The translations under genes and the position numbers were made by a program. From contig NZ_JAKVCW010000002.1 in NCBI RefSeq assembly GCF_022448905.1, forward strand, positions 62,001-126,000: a DNA stretch of 64,000 nucleotides, given 5' to 3'. Below the pieces are notes generated by a model. It had not been told where the DNA came from. It did not search any database and worked only from the letters and a program-made list of their open reading frames with translations. Origin of the DNA: Shimia sp. GTDB lineage: Bacteria > Pseudomonadota > Alphaproteobacteria > Rhodobacterales > Rhodobacteraceae. Shown piece after piece: positions 44,221-53,983 of the stretch; position 1 is the first letter of the stretch, and each line of letters starts with the position of its first letter.

Positions 44221-45399
44221 ATGACACCCACACTGTCCCCAGGGACCGTGCGCCTCATTATGGCGCTGTTTTTCCTGCATCCTTTCGCGCTCGGAAGCTG
44301 GCTGCCACAGATCCCGTTTGTGCAAACCAAACTGGATCTCACCAATGCCCAGCTCGCCCTGTCGCTGCTTGGCCTGCCGATGGCCTTTGTGTTCTTCTCC
44401 AAGTTCGCTGCCAAGATCGTCGCGCAACATGGCGCGCCAAGAGTTCTCTTCGCGGTCTTCCCAATTCAGGCCGTCACTGTGGTCCTTCCACTGTTTGCCG
44501 TAGATCACATCACGCTGTTTCTGGCGCTGCTGGTCTTTGGCGCCACCGTCACCTTCCTGAACGTGGCGCTCAATGTTTATGCAGGCCAGTTTGAGAAAGT
44601 TGCCAAGAAATCCGTGATGAATCGCTGCCACAGCTTCTGGGCTCTTGGCATGACCGCAGCCTCTTTCCTGGCCTCCATGCCCACCGAGCTTTTGTCTCCG
44701 GCGCTCACCATGTTTGTCCTCGCGGGCTCGACAACGCTCATCGCGCTGTGGCTGGCACGGCCGCTGCCCAACCTGCGACCGCAATCCGCAGACGCCCCGG
44801 CCAAAACCAAACGCCGCAAACTGCGGGATTACCCAACCACCCTGTTCCTGATTGTGCTCTTTGTGGTCTCCGTCACCATGTCCGAAGGCGCCATGGCCAA
44901 CTGGGGTGCGGTCTATATGGCCGAACGCCTGCCCGAAGGCAGCAGCACCGCAGGCCTCGCCGTCACCGTGTTCTCCGCCTTTGTCGCCTTAGGTCGCTTT
45001 ATCGGCGACTTCCTGAAGGTCCGCATGGGCAGCACCAATCTCGCCCGCATGAACGTCGGCCTCGCCATTGTCGGCCTGCTCATCCTGGTCGCGCCCTTCC
45101 CGCCACTGATCGCCTTTGTCGGATTTGCCTGCATTGGCCTGGGCCTGTCGGTGGGCTTCCCACTGGCGGTGTCGGCCGCGGCCGCACTGGAAGACGAGCA
45201 TGATGCGGACAACATCGCCTTCCTATCAATCATGGCGGTGGGCACCAATGTGGTGGCCCCGCCCGTCATTGGTCTGCTCGCCGACCACTTTGGCATCGCC
45301 ATGGCTTTGGCCGCGCTCTTGCCTGGTCTGTGCCTCAGCTTTGTGATGGCGCGTCATTTGACGCCAAGCACTGACCTCCCCAAGCCCGCGCCTGCCTAA
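44221..45399 (+). CDS. MFS permease
   Basis: A 392-residue major facilitator with about 12 membrane spans in two halves joined by a basic loop (residues about 190-205, KTKRRKLRDY). The features GSWLPQIPFVQTKLDLTNAQLALSLLGLPM and EGAMANWGAVYMAE match the YbjJ/FucP-like group, which transports sugars or other small metabolites. The substrate is unknown. Confidence 0.87.
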   Translation: MTPTLSPGTVRLIMALFFLHPFALGSWLPQIPFVQTKLDLTNAQLALSLLGLPMAFVFFSKFAAKIVAQHGAPRVLFAVFPIQAVTVVLPLFAVDHITLFLALLVFGATVTFLNVALNVYAGQFEKVAKKSVMNRCHSFWALGMTAASFLASMPTELLSPALTMFVLAGSTTLIALWLARPLPNLRPQSADAPAKTKRRKLRDYPTTLFLIVLFVVSVTMSEGAMANWGAVYMAERLPEGSSTAGLAVTVFSAFVALGRFIGDFLKVRMGSTNLARMNVGLAIVGLLILVAPFPPLIAFVGFACIGLGLSVGFPLAVSAAAALEDEHDADNIAFLSIMAVGTNVVAPPVIGLLADHFGIAMALAALLPGLCLSFVMARHLTPSTDLPKPAPA

Positions 45400-45434
45400 A
45401 ACTTGCGCAGCCAAAAACCGCAAAAATTCACAAC

Positions 45435-45460
45435 GCCCGCCTGTCTCCCCAATGGCGGGC
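45435..45460 (+). terminator. Probable terminator behind the MFS permease gene
   Basis: A 7-bp stem (GCCCGCC / GGCGGGC) with a 12-base loop, followed by a weak T-rich tail (CCTTTGCTTT), 35 bases after the stop codon. Confidence 0.5.
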
Positions 45461-45642
45461 GCCTTTGCTTTATACGAAGGTGCAGCGCGCTACGTCTTTG
45501 GGACAGAACACCTGCCTCAAAAAACCACCCAAATTTACCAAAAAGTGAGTTGTCCGAAAGCCGTTCCGCAGTAAACTGAACCTCCACTAACGCTCCTGAC
45601 TTCTTTTTTCCCCCGCGCCGTCCCTCTCTACAGGCGCCGTTG

Positions 45643-47151
45643 ATGAGTTTTCACGTGCTGACCAGTTTAAAAATCCAATCTTTCCTCACCGTGGCCAAAC
45701 AGAGCCTCAAACAACGGATGCGCCCGCAAGTGCGGGCCCGTCGCAAAGCCGGCCTTGCCCCAACGGGCACCCCAGCCGATCCTGCCGCCTTCTTCTTCTG
45801 GAGCCTAGAGCGCCACAAGGAGGCCCGAGCCCGCCAGATGGTTATCTCCGGCGATAACGGCCGCTTGCTGCCAGAAATTTCCGAGCTTGCGCCTCATCTG
45901 CGCACACTCAGCATCCGCCACACTCCGATCACCAGCATCGCCGCCTTACGCGGCCTGCCCAATTTGGAAGCGCTGGAAATCACGGCCTCTCCGGTTACGG
46001 ATTTATCGCCGCTGGCGGACTTACCGGCCCTGACAGAACTCAAACTCTCTCTGCCCTCTGACATCGATGTGACCCTGCCTGACCTGCCAAACCTGCAGCG
46101 GCTCAAAATTTCCCATCCCGGCAAGCCGGTCCACCTCGGTTCCCTGCCCAGCCTGGAGCAGGCCGACCTGCTGGCCCTATGTGACACGCTCCCTGCGCTC
46201 ACCCAAAGCCCAAAACTGACAGACCTCAAGACCCGCATCGCCAAAGGCCAATCGCTGACACCTCTCGCGCAAGCCACCGCCCTCACCACGCTGTCTCTGC
46301 GTTGTGACGGCAAAGTCAACATCGCGCCACTCGCCAACTTGCAACACTTGGAAACGCTGGACCTCTTTGGTGCGGACACCACCGACCTCACTGCTCTGGG
46401 CGCCCTGCCCGCACTCGCAACCCTGTCGCTGTGGAACACCCCGGCCACTCGGTTTGATGCGCTGTCTCAGGCCTCCAAGCTGGAATACTTGACCATCCAA
46501 TCCCTTGGCCAAATCACAGACCTCGGCTTTGTCACCCCGCTGACCGAACTCAACCATCTGTCGCTTGGCTCGGTGTCCCATTGCAACCTCGCGCCGGTCG
46601 CTTCTTTGACCAAGCTCGACTATCTCCTGTTGCAGGCCGCGGATCCCGATCTGGATCTTGGCCCACTGGAATACAGCGACACACTGCGCACCCTGCATCT
46701 CCGCCTGGACGACTCGGCGGATCACCCAATGCGTGCGCCGTGGCCCGAGCTACCCAACTTGCAAACCCTCAGCCTCACCGGTACAGGCCTGGCCTCCCTC
46801 AATGGCCTGCAACGCTGCCGAGCGCTAAAGAGCCTGAGTTGTACCGGCACTGCGGTTAACGACCTCTATCCCCTGCGCTCGTTGCCTTATCTGGAGCAGC
46901 TCGACATCTCCGGCAGCCAGGTTGCCGACCTCTCGGTTCTGCTCACTTTGCCGAAGTTCACCAAGCCCAGCCCCTCTTGCACGCTCGCGCTCAATGACAC
47001 GCCTGCGCTGCACAAAATGCACGGGCTGGAGGCCTTGGCCGCCTGCGCCAACGGACGGGACTACGATCACAACCGGCACCTGATGGCGAACCGCGTGGTG
47101 GTGCTTTTGAAAGATCAGGCCGCCGCGCCAACCGCGCACACCGACGCCTGA
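45643..47151 (+). CDS. Leucine-rich-repeat protein, no signal peptide
   Basis: A 502-residue protein. After a basic N-terminal 70 residues, about 14 leucine-rich repeats of the internalin-like 21-22-residue type cover residues 85-450 (for example LPNLEALEITASPVTDLSPL and LEYLTIQSLGQITDLGFV). There is no signal peptide or membrane span, so it is presumably cytosolic unless exported by another route. LRR proteins bind other proteins; the partner is unknown. The ATG at 45643 is preferred over a TTG one codon earlier. Confidence 0.82.
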   Translation: MSFHVLTSLKIQSFLTVAKQSLKQRMRPQVRARRKAGLAPTGTPADPAAFFFWSLERHKEARARQMVISGDNGRLLPEISELAPHLRTLSIRHTPITSIAALRGLPNLEALEITASPVTDLSPLADLPALTELKLSLPSDIDVTLPDLPNLQRLKISHPGKPVHLGSLPSLEQADLLALCDTLPALTQSPKLTDLKTRIAKGQSLTPLAQATALTTLSLRCDGKVNIAPLANLQHLETLDLFGADTTDLTALGALPALATLSLWNTPATRFDALSQASKLEYLTIQSLGQITDLGFVTPLTELNHLSLGSVSHCNLAPVASLTKLDYLLLQAADPDLDLGPLEYSDTLRTLHLRLDDSADHPMRAPWPELPNLQTLSLTGTGLASLNGLQRCRALKSLSCTGTAVNDLYPLRSLPYLEQLDISGSQVADLSVLLTLPKFTKPSPSCTLALNDTPALHKMHGLEALAACANGRDYDHNRHLMANRVVVLLKDQAAAPTAHTDA

Positions 47152-47215
47152 TTGGTAAACCAACTGTTGCGGCGCCGTGACGCCGCAACATATTCAAAAA
47201 CCGTGGACAGTCGCG

Positions 47216-47246
47216 AAACAGTCGCAATACTGACAGAATACCGACG
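47216..47246. repeat. Interspersed element with ATACCGAC direct repeats, copy 2
   Basis: This copy reads ATACTGAC (47227) and ATACCGAC (47238), 11 bases apart, and matches 27 of 31 bases of the copy at 26236-26266. An extra ACAGTCGC word precedes it. It lies between the convergent LRR and ABC-F genes, 6 bases from the ABC-F stop codon. Confidence 0.6.
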
Positions 47247-47252
47247 TCGAAT

Positions 47253-49067
47253 TCAGCCGTTGCTTTCGGCCTTTTCTTCCAGCGTCAACCACTCTTCCTC
47301 CGCGTCCTGCAACGCCGTCTGACGCTCCACCAACGCCTCCGTCGCTTTCTGGAATTTCACCGGTTCTTTGGTGAACAACTCCGGGTCCGCCATAAATTCT
47401 TCCAGCTTGGCAATCTCCGCCTCAAGCCGTTCCATGATCCCCGGCAAAGCCTCCAGGCGGTGCTTCTCGGTGAAGCTCAAACCGGCGGCAGACGCAGATT
47501 TCTCTGCTTTCACTTTCTCGGCTTTGGGCTTTGATTTCTCGGCCTTTTTCGGCGCATCTTCCTGCCGCTGCGCCCGGTAATCAGACCAGCCCCCGGCATA
47601 GGTCACCGCCTGCCCATTGCCTTCCATGGCAATGGTTGTGGTGGCCACCCGATCGAGAAAGTCCCGGTCGTGGCTCACCAACAGTACGGTGCCGTCATAG
47701 TCATCTAACAGTTCTTGCAGAAGATCGAGGGTCTCCACATCCAAATCGTTGGTTGGTTCGTCCATGACCAGAAGATTGCTCTCTTTGGCCATCAATTTCG
47801 CCAACAGCAACCGTGCCTTCTCACCACCGGACAAAGACCGCACCGGCGCTCGTGCCTGACGATCATCAAACAGGAATTCTTTAAGGTATCCAACCACATG
47901 CTTGGGGTTGCCCCGCACCATCACCTGATCGGCCTTACCCGACACCCGCATCTCCGGATCGCCTGTGAGGCTATCCCAAAGCGTCATATCCGGATCCAAC
48001 TTCGCCCGCGCCTGATCAAACACCGCAGACAGCAAATTGGTGCCCAAAGTGACCGTACCCGTGTCCGGCTTCACATCGCCCATCAACATCTTGATCAAGG
48101 TGGTTTTACCCACGCCATTGGGCCCAACAAAAGCAACACGGTCGCCACGTTGCACCGTCAACGAGAAATCACGGACAATGCTCTTGCCGTCATAGGATTT
48201 GGACAAACCTTTGGCTTCAATCACCTTTTTACCGGATTTCGGCCCCGCCGAAAGCTCCATTGCCGCCGAACCCTGCCGCTTGATCATCGCCGCCCGCTCA
48301 GCCCGCAGGTCTTTCAACGCCCGCACACGGCCCTGGTTGCGCTTGCGCCGCGCACTAATGCCTTCCACAGCCCACCGCGCCTCAGCCTTGATCTTGCGAT
48401 CCATCTTGTGGCGCTGCAGGTCTTCTTCGTCCCAAACCTTGTCCCGCCAGGCTTCAAAATCCTCAAAGCCTTTTTCCTGACGACGCACCATTCCCCTGTC
48501 AATCCAAAGGGTTGCACGTGTCAGCGCCCTCAGAAACGCCCGGTCGTGGCTGATCAAAACAAAGCCTGCCCGCGTCGCTTTCAGCTCTTCCTCAAGCCAG
48601 GCAATCGCCTCAATATCCAGGTGGTTGGTCGGCTCATCCAGAAGCATCAACTCCGGCGCTTCGGCCATCAGCCGCGCCAAAGCCGCCCGCCGGCGTTCAC
48701 CGCCAGAGGCCGTTTCAACAGCCCGCGCCGGATCAAATTTCAGCCCCTCACCCGCGCGCTCAACTTTATACATCTCTCCCGGCTCCAAAGCTGCAGAAGC
48801 AAAGTCACCAAGCGTGGCAAACCCAGTCATATCAGGGTCTTGCTCCATATAGCCCACGCTCACCCCTGGCGGCACAACGATGTCGCCACGATCCGGTTCC
48901 ACCAGCCCGGCCATCACTTTCATCAAGGTCGACTTGCCCGATCCGTTGCGCCCCACAAGCGCCACCCGATCACCGGGCTGCACCACAAGGCTCAATTGAT
49001 CAAACACAGGATCCCCGCCAAAGGTCAGGGAAATATCGCTCATCTGCAAAAGGGGTATACGTGCCAT
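47253..49067 (-). CDS. uup: ABC-F ATPase (Uup type)
   Basis: A 604-residue cytosolic protein with two ATPase domains and no membrane spans. Walker A motifs are GRNGSGKST (39-47) and GPNGVGKTT, and signature motifs are SGGERRRAAL and LSGGEKARLLL, each followed by a MLLDEPTNHLD or LVMDEPTNDLD Walker B. The C-terminal coiled coil (about 540-600; LEALPGIMERLEAEIAKLEEF) points to Uup, which acts on ribosomes or branched DNA. Confidence 0.92.
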   Translation of the reverse strand: MARIPLLQMSDISLTFGGDPVFDQLSLVVQPGDRVALVGRNGSGKSTLMKVMAGLVEPDRGDIVVPPGVSVGYMEQDPDMTGFATLGDFASAALEPGEMYKVERAGEGLKFDPARAVETASGGERRRAALARLMAEAPELMLLDEPTNHLDIEAIAWLEEELKATRAGFVLISHDRAFLRALTRATLWIDRGMVRRQEKGFEDFEAWRDKVWDEEDLQRHKMDRKIKAEARWAVEGISARRKRNQGRVRALKDLRAERAAMIKRQGSAAMELSAGPKSGKKVIEAKGLSKSYDGKSIVRDFSLTVQRGDRVAFVGPNGVGKTTLIKMLMGDVKPDTGTVTLGTNLLSAVFDQARAKLDPDMTLWDSLTGDPEMRVSGKADQVMVRGNPKHVVGYLKEFLFDDRQARAPVRSLSGGEKARLLLAKLMAKESNLLVMDEPTNDLDVETLDLLQELLDDYDGTVLLVSHDRDFLDRVATTTIAMEGNGQAVTYAGGWSDYRAQRQEDAPKKAEKSKPKAEKVKAEKSASAAGLSFTEKHRLEALPGIMERLEAEIAKLEEFMADPELFTKEPVKFQKATEALVERQTALQDAEEEWLTLEEKAESNG

Positions 49068-49115
49068 GAGATGCGCCTAGCCCGCAGACGCCGCCCCGTC
49101 AACCAGCCTGTGGCC

Positions 49116-49868
49116 TTAGCAAGCCAAAGCCCGCAGAAGCCGCTTGCGCGCCGCAGGAATGCTCTTCACCTCAACACCGGTAAACACATGCAACGTGTTC
49201 ATCTTTTGGTCGACCACCGCATGATCGCTGACCCAACCGCCCATCAACAAATAGCTGCGCAACATCGGAGGCATGTTCACCTGTGCCGCCTTGAGATTGG
49301 GCTTACACCGCAACCGAGCGGCAAAGCGAAACACATTTGGCGCCTTCACCCGCGGCAACCAACGTTTGGGCGCCAGATGCCGGTCACGCAACATGGCAAA
49401 GCTGTCAAGGTAGGAACTGGTATCGGTGCCTGCAAAAGACGCACAACCGAACAGCAATTCGACTTTGTTTTCATCCACATAGGAGGTCATCGCTCCCCAA
49501 GCCACGCGCAGCACATCGGCATCATGCACATCCGGATGCATGCAAAACCGCCCCATCTCAACCATGCGTCCGGGATATGCGCGCAGGGCCTCCAACTCAT
49601 AAAACTGAGCCGAATAACTGCGGTCAATGTCGCCCCCACTAATCAAAGGTAACATCCTGAAAACACACACTAACTTTCCAGATACACTGTCCTCGATCAG
49701 AAAGTGGCGACAGATCGGATCAAAGGCATCCACATCCAACGACGCCTCATCTCCATGAAACGCCAAATGCCGTAACCGCTGCGCAGCCCGCAGATCAGCC
49801 ACGCCTTCCGCCTCACGCACAAGATAGCGCCCCTTTTGCCGTAATGGTTTGTCCAACTGCATCACCAT
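49116..49868 (-). CDS. olsB: L-ornithine N-alpha-acyltransferase
   Basis: A 250-residue GNAT-type acyltransferase, the first step of ornithine lipid synthesis (3-hydroxyacyl-ACP + ornithine to lyso-ornithine lipid). Marks are RLRHLAFHGDE, HFLIEDSVSGKLVCVFRMLP, and VEMGRFCMHPD, which matches the OlsB core. The start is probably the ATG at 49868, with 49862 as alternative. It lies back to back with bamE, as in related genomes. olsA is not adjacent. Confidence 0.85.
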   Translation of the reverse strand: MVMQLDKPLRQKGRYLVREAEGVADLRAAQRLRHLAFHGDEASLDVDAFDPICRHFLIEDSVSGKLVCVFRMLPLISGGDIDRSYSAQFYELEALRAYPGRMVEMGRFCMHPDVHDADVLRVAWGAMTSYVDENKVELLFGCASFAGTDTSSYLDSFAMLRDRHLAPKRWLPRVKAPNVFRFAARLRCKPNLKAAQVNMPPMLRSYLLMGGWVSDHAVVDQKMNTLHVFTGVEVKSIPAARKRLLRALAC

Positions 49869-49938
49869 ACCACACACTCTATCAGAGTCGCGGTGACATC
49901 CGAATGACAAACCATCCCGTCATGAAAGCGATCGCAAC

Positions 49939-50412
49939 TTAGAAGCTGCCCGTGCTTGCCGTTGGCGCACCAGACGGACCGAAGTTGCCGATATTGGCAC
50001 TCAGCTGACGCAACAGTCCACCGGTCTCGATTCCGTTGTCGGTGATCCGCCGTTGCAGCGGAACAAACTGCCCATCGGCTAGAGCATAATGCTCGATGTT
50101 GCGGGCAATGCCCTTGGTATCAAAGCCGATCACGACCACTTGGCGATCCACAACTTCCGGACGGGTTGGGCCAAAATGCTTGATGCGCGAACGGACATAA
50201 ATGTAGCCGCTGTCATCCAGAACACCGGACGCCGACGGCGGTCCAAAAGTCTCCACAACCGTGTCGCGCGTATCCACGCCCAGCGTGATCGACGCCAGTT
50301 CCTCTTCGGTGGGGACATAGCCATGATTACGATAGCGCGTGGCGCAGGAAGCCAGAGACAGCATAGCCGCTCCCATGACCGCATATTTGATCATTTTGGT
50401 GCGCGTCTTCAT
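49939..50412 (-). CDS. bamE: Outer-membrane assembly lipoprotein BamE
   Basis: A 157-residue SmpA/OmlA lipoprotein with lipobox LASC (Cys23). The fold marks are ITLGVDTRDTVVETFGPPSASGVLDDSGYIYV. It is a small part of the Bam complex that inserts beta-barrel proteins in the outer membrane. It is divergent from the DUF177 gene. Confidence 0.9.
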   Translation of the reverse strand: MKTRTKMIKYAVMGAAMLSLASCATRYRNHGYVPTEEELASITLGVDTRDTVVETFGPPSASGVLDDSGYIYVRSRIKHFGPTRPEVVDRQVVVIGFDTKGIARNIEHYALADGQFVPLQRRITDNGIETGGLLRQLSANIGNFGPSGAPTASTGSF

Positions 50413-50530
50413 GTCTGCCCTCTTGTCTTGGCCTGTCTTGCCTTTTATCTCGCTTACAGAAGGAACGCGCTTGGTTCAAGATGACAACCGCGTCCCGCCA
50501 CGCAACCGCCCTCAATTCAAAGTCAGTACC

Positions 50531-51094
50531 ATGTCCTCAAGCGCCTCCCCCTCCACCGTGTTTCGTGTGGCCGACCTCCGCCAGAATCGCCCCACCAGTT
50601 TTGACTTGCGCCCCAACGCACAAGAACTGACCGCGCTGGCCGAGGCTCTTGAGTTGACCGCGCTGCGCAAAGTGGTCTTCACCGGCGAAATCCGCGCCCA
50701 AGGCAAAAATGACTGGGAACTGGTCGGCAAACTCGGCGCCACCGCTGTGCAGCCCTGTGTTGTCACATTGGATCCTGTGACCACTCGTATCGACGAACCT
50801 GTCGAGCGGCGGTTTCTGGCGCACATGCCTGATCTGTCGGGCGACGAAGAAGAAGAGATCGAGATGCCGGAGGACGAAAACGCAGAGCCGCTGGAATCAC
50901 ATATTGATGTCGGTGCAATCCTGCATGAAGCCCTGGCGCTGAACCTGCCGCAATTTCCTCGCGCAGAGGGAGCAGAATTGAAAGATGCTGTCTTTACGGA
51001 GGCTGGAAAAAAGGCCATGACGGACGAAGACGCACGCCCCTTTGCCGGTTTGGCCACCCTGCGTGACCAGCTGGGCTCAAAAGAGGACGAATAG
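50531..51094 (+). CDS. DUF177/YceD protein
   Basis: A 187-residue acidic protein of the YceD family, nearly always found just before rpmF, as here. It includes KVVFTGEIRAQGKNDWELVGKLGATAVQPCVVTLDPV and the final FAGLATLRDQL. YceD members have been linked to 23S rRNA accumulation. The ATG at 50531 is chosen because the longer frame overlaps the start of bamE. Confidence 0.92.
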   Translation: MSSSASPSTVFRVADLRQNRPTSFDLRPNAQELTALAEALELTALRKVVFTGEIRAQGKNDWELVGKLGATAVQPCVVTLDPVTTRIDEPVERRFLAHMPDLSGDEEEEIEMPEDENAEPLESHIDVGAILHEALALNLPQFPRAEGAELKDAVFTEAGKKAMTDEDARPFAGLATLRDQLGSKEDE

Positions 51095-51233
51095 GGCTTG
51101 CGTTGTGCGAAAATCGCAGTATTTTCGCGCGCTCATTCGAATTTAGCGTTGGACTCGGGCGCGCATACCGCGTAGAGGCTCCAAACGCTCAGGAAACCGG
51201 GCTTCGGCCCCCAAGTAAATCAAAGGTTGCGAC

Positions 51234-51440
51234 ATGGCTGTCCAGCAGAACAAAGTATCGAAATCGCGCCGCAACAACCGCCGTGCACACGACGCCCTGG
51301 TTGCAGCGAACCCAAACGAATGTGAAAACTGCGGCGAGCTGAAGCGCCCGCACCACGTCTGCGCTTCTTGCGGCCACTACAGCGACCGTGAAGTCGTTGC
51401 TATGGTGGACGACGTCGATCTGGACGAAGACGCAGCATAA
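51234..51440 (+). CDS. rpmF: 50S ribosomal protein L32
   Basis: A 68-residue L32 protein starting [20 protein letters not shown], with the zinc-type cysteines C-x2-C in [20 protein letters not shown]. It stands between DUF177 and plsX, the usual order linking ribosome and lipid genes. Confidence 0.97.
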   Translation: MAVQQNKVSKSRRNNRRAHDALVAANPNECENCGELKRPHHVCASCGHYSDREVVAMVDDVDLDEDAA

Positions 51441-51460
51441 ACAACGGGATCTGAGCCCGC

Positions 51461-52546
51461 ATGACCGGTTTGACGCAAACAGCAAACCCCGGCAGCGGGC
51501 GCACAGTGATCTCAGTTGACGCCATGGGTGGCGATCGCGGGCCGGCAGCTGTTGTTGCCGGCATTTCGCATTCCGCGAAGAAGAATCCCGACATTGCTTT
51601 CATTCTTCATGGCCCCAAAGACGAGCTGAAACAGCTGGTCGCGCGCAAACGCATTTTGGACGGACGTGTGGAGATTCGCGACGCGGTTGACGTCGTCTCG
51701 ATGGAAGACAAACCCCGAGATGTGATCCGGTCCAAAACCACGTCGATGTGGTCCGCATTGGAATCAGTGCGCAGTGGCGAGGCCGACGGCGTGGTGAGCT
51801 GCGGCAACACCGGCGCCTTGATGATGCTTTCAGTGGTCCGGCTGCGCAAAATTCTCGGCGTAGACCGTCCGGCGATTGCCGTTCTCTGGCCTTCCCGCGC
51901 CCCGCAGGGCTTCAACATCATGCTCGACGCCGGCGCTGACATCAGCGCCGACGAGCATGACTTGCTGCAATACGCCTTGATGGGCGCATCCTACGCCCGC
52001 AATGGCATGGACTTGGAACGCCCGCGCGTCGGCCTGCTGAACGTGGGCACCGAGGAGCACAAGGGCCGCACTGAATTGAAGCTGGCGCATGACCTGATCG
52101 CGCAAAACGCACATGTCGCCAATTATGACTTTGTCGGCTTTGTTGAAGGCAATGACTTGCCCGCGGATAAGGCCGATGTGATTGTAACCGACGGGTTCAC
52201 CGGCAACGTGGCCCTAAAAACCGGAGAAGGCACGGCTGGGCTGATCGGCTCACTTCTGAAAGAAGCCTTCAAATTCTCGCCACTGTCCCGTCTGGCCGCC
52301 CTCTTGGCCTACACATCGCTCAACCGTCTGAACAAACGCATTGACCCACGACGGGTCAATGGCGGCGTGTTTTTGGGCCTCAATGGCACCGTGGTAAAAT
52401 CGCACGGTTCCTCTGATGCAACAGGTGTATCCTCGGCCATCAAACTCGCCTTCAAACTTGCGCAATCAGGCTTCTCCGAAAAGCTTGCAGCGCGGGTTGC
52501 ATCTGCCGTTTCTCTGCCGCAAGATGCCGACAGCACCAACGAATAA
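51461..52546 (+). CDS. plsX: Phosphate acyltransferase PlsX
   Basis: A 361-residue enzyme that makes acyl-phosphate from acyl-ACP for phospholipid synthesis. It opens with ISVDAMGGDRGPAAVVAG and contains SCGNTGALMM and VTDGFTGNVALKTGEGTA. It follows rpmF by 20 bases and precedes fabH by 23, an operon by spacing. Confidence 0.97.
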   Translation: MTGLTQTANPGSGRTVISVDAMGGDRGPAAVVAGISHSAKKNPDIAFILHGPKDELKQLVARKRILDGRVEIRDAVDVVSMEDKPRDVIRSKTTSMWSALESVRSGEADGVVSCGNTGALMMLSVVRLRKILGVDRPAIAVLWPSRAPQGFNIMLDAGADISADEHDLLQYALMGASYARNGMDLERPRVGLLNVGTEEHKGRTELKLAHDLIAQNAHVANYDFVGFVEGNDLPADKADVIVTDGFTGNVALKTGEGTAGLIGSLLKEAFKFSPLSRLAALLAYTSLNRLNKRIDPRRVNGGVFLGLNGTVVKSHGSSDATGVSSAIKLAFKLAQSGFSEKLAARVASAVSLPQDADSTNE

Positions 52547-52569
52547 CAATAAGTTAGCAAGGCACCGAT

Positions 52570-53544
52570 ATGACGACACGCGCCGTGGTTAAAGGCGTAG
52601 GCCACTACTTGCCGGAACGGGTCGTTCCCAACGCCGAATTCGAAGAAACTCTGGACACCTCGGATGAGTGGATTCGCACCCGCTCTGGTATCGAGCGCCG
52701 CCACTTTGCGGCCGACGACCAGACCACCTCCGATCTCGCAAGTCTTGCCGCCAATGCCGCTCTGGAAAACGCAGGTTTGAAAGCCGATGACATCGACGCG
52801 GTGGTCGTGGCAACGTCGACACCGGACCTGACCTTCCCTTCTGTTGCCACCATGGTGCAGCAAAAGATTGGCATGACTCGTGGCTTTGGCTTTGACGTAC
52901 AGGCGGTTTGTGCCGGTTTTGTCTATGCGCTGACCAATGCCAATGCTTTGATCCTCTCTGGTCAGGCGCAACGTGTGCTGGTGATTGGGGCGGAAACCTT
53001 CAGCCGCATCATGGATTGGACAGACCGCGCCACCTGCGTGCTGTTTGGCGACGGCGCAGGCGCACTGATCCTGGAAGCTGAACAAGGCACAGGAGAGAAC
53101 ACAGATCGCGGCGTTCTCAGCGCGGATTTGAATTCCGACGGTCGCTACAAGGACATGCTCTTTGTCGACGGCGGCGTGTCGACAACCGGGGATTCTGGCA
53201 AGCTGCGCATGCAGGGAAATGCGCTTTTCCGTCAAGCGGTTGAAAAGCTGACCTCAACTGCGCACACCGCGCTCACCAAGATTGATCTAACCGATGATGC
53301 CGTGGATTGGATTGTGCCCCATCAGGCCAACATCCGCATCATTCAGGGTACCGCCAAGAAACTCGGCGTGCCCATGGACCGTGTGATTGTGACCGTTCAG
53401 GATCACGGCAACACCTCGGCTGCATCGATCCCCCTCGCCCTCTCCACCGGTGTTGCAGACGGCAAGATCAAGCAGGGCGACCTGCTGGTGACCGAGGCGA
53501 TTGGTGGCGGTCTGGCTTGGGGTGCGGTGGTTCTGCGCTGGTAA
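52570..53544 (+). CDS. fabH: Beta-ketoacyl-ACP synthase III
   Basis: A 324-residue condensing enzyme that starts fatty acid synthesis from acetyl-CoA and malonyl-ACP. The triad is Cys114 (VQAVCAGFVYAL), His251 (VPHQANIRI) and Asn281 (DHGNTSAASIP). Part of the plsX operon. Confidence 0.97.
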   Translation: MTTRAVVKGVGHYLPERVVPNAEFEETLDTSDEWIRTRSGIERRHFAADDQTTSDLASLAANAALENAGLKADDIDAVVVATSTPDLTFPSVATMVQQKIGMTRGFGFDVQAVCAGFVYALTNANALILSGQAQRVLVIGAETFSRIMDWTDRATCVLFGDGAGALILEAEQGTGENTDRGVLSADLNSDGRYKDMLFVDGGVSTTGDSGKLRMQGNALFRQAVEKLTSTAHTALTKIDLTDDAVDWIVPHQANIRIIQGTAKKLGVPMDRVIVTVQDHGNTSAASIPLALSTGVADGKIKQGDLLVTEAIGGGLAWGAVVLRW

Positions 53545-53665
53545 AATCCGACCTAAGTGATTGGCGAATATCGCAGATAATCGCCTCACATCCCGCGCAA
53601 ATCATTGACTCCCAATTTCTCTTGCCCCTATGGTTTTTGAAACGTGTACCGGCAGGGGGGACCAC

Positions 53666-53968
53666 ATGACTGACAAGACATTGACCCGGATGGATCTGAG
53701 CGAAGCAGTGTTTCGCGAAGTGGGCCTGTCCAGAAACGACTCCGCTCAATTGGTCGAGAGCATTTTGACCCATATGTCCGACGCTTTGGTGAACGGCGAG
53801 CAGGTCAAGATTTCTTCCTTTGGCACTTTCAGCGTGCGCGACAAAGCGGCACGTGTGGGCCGCAACCCCAAGACGGGCGAAGAAGTTCCAATCCAACCGC
53901 GCCGTGTCCTCACCTTTCGGCCTTCGCATCTGATGAAAGATCGCGTCGCCGCTGGTAACAAAAAATAA
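53666..53968 (+). CDS. ihfA: Integration host factor alpha subunit
   Basis: A 100-residue DNA-bending protein. The start at 53666 has AGGGGGGA before it; the longer frame has no signal. Family runs are [41 protein letters not shown] and the DNA-clasping [16 protein letters not shown]. The gene after it encodes a MerR-type regulator. Confidence 0.96.
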   Translation: MTDKTLTRMDLSEAVFREVGLSRNDSAQLVESILTHMSDALVNGEQVKISSFGTFSVRDKAARVGRNPKTGEEVPIQPRRVLTFRPSHLMKDRVAAGNKK

Positions 53969-53983
53969 GACGAGACAAACTCC

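Noticed and set aside
47715-49652. 645-codon frame antisense to the ABC-F and olsB genes
   Set aside because: It spans two real genes and their gap, with a His/Arg/Gln-rich sequence without domains.
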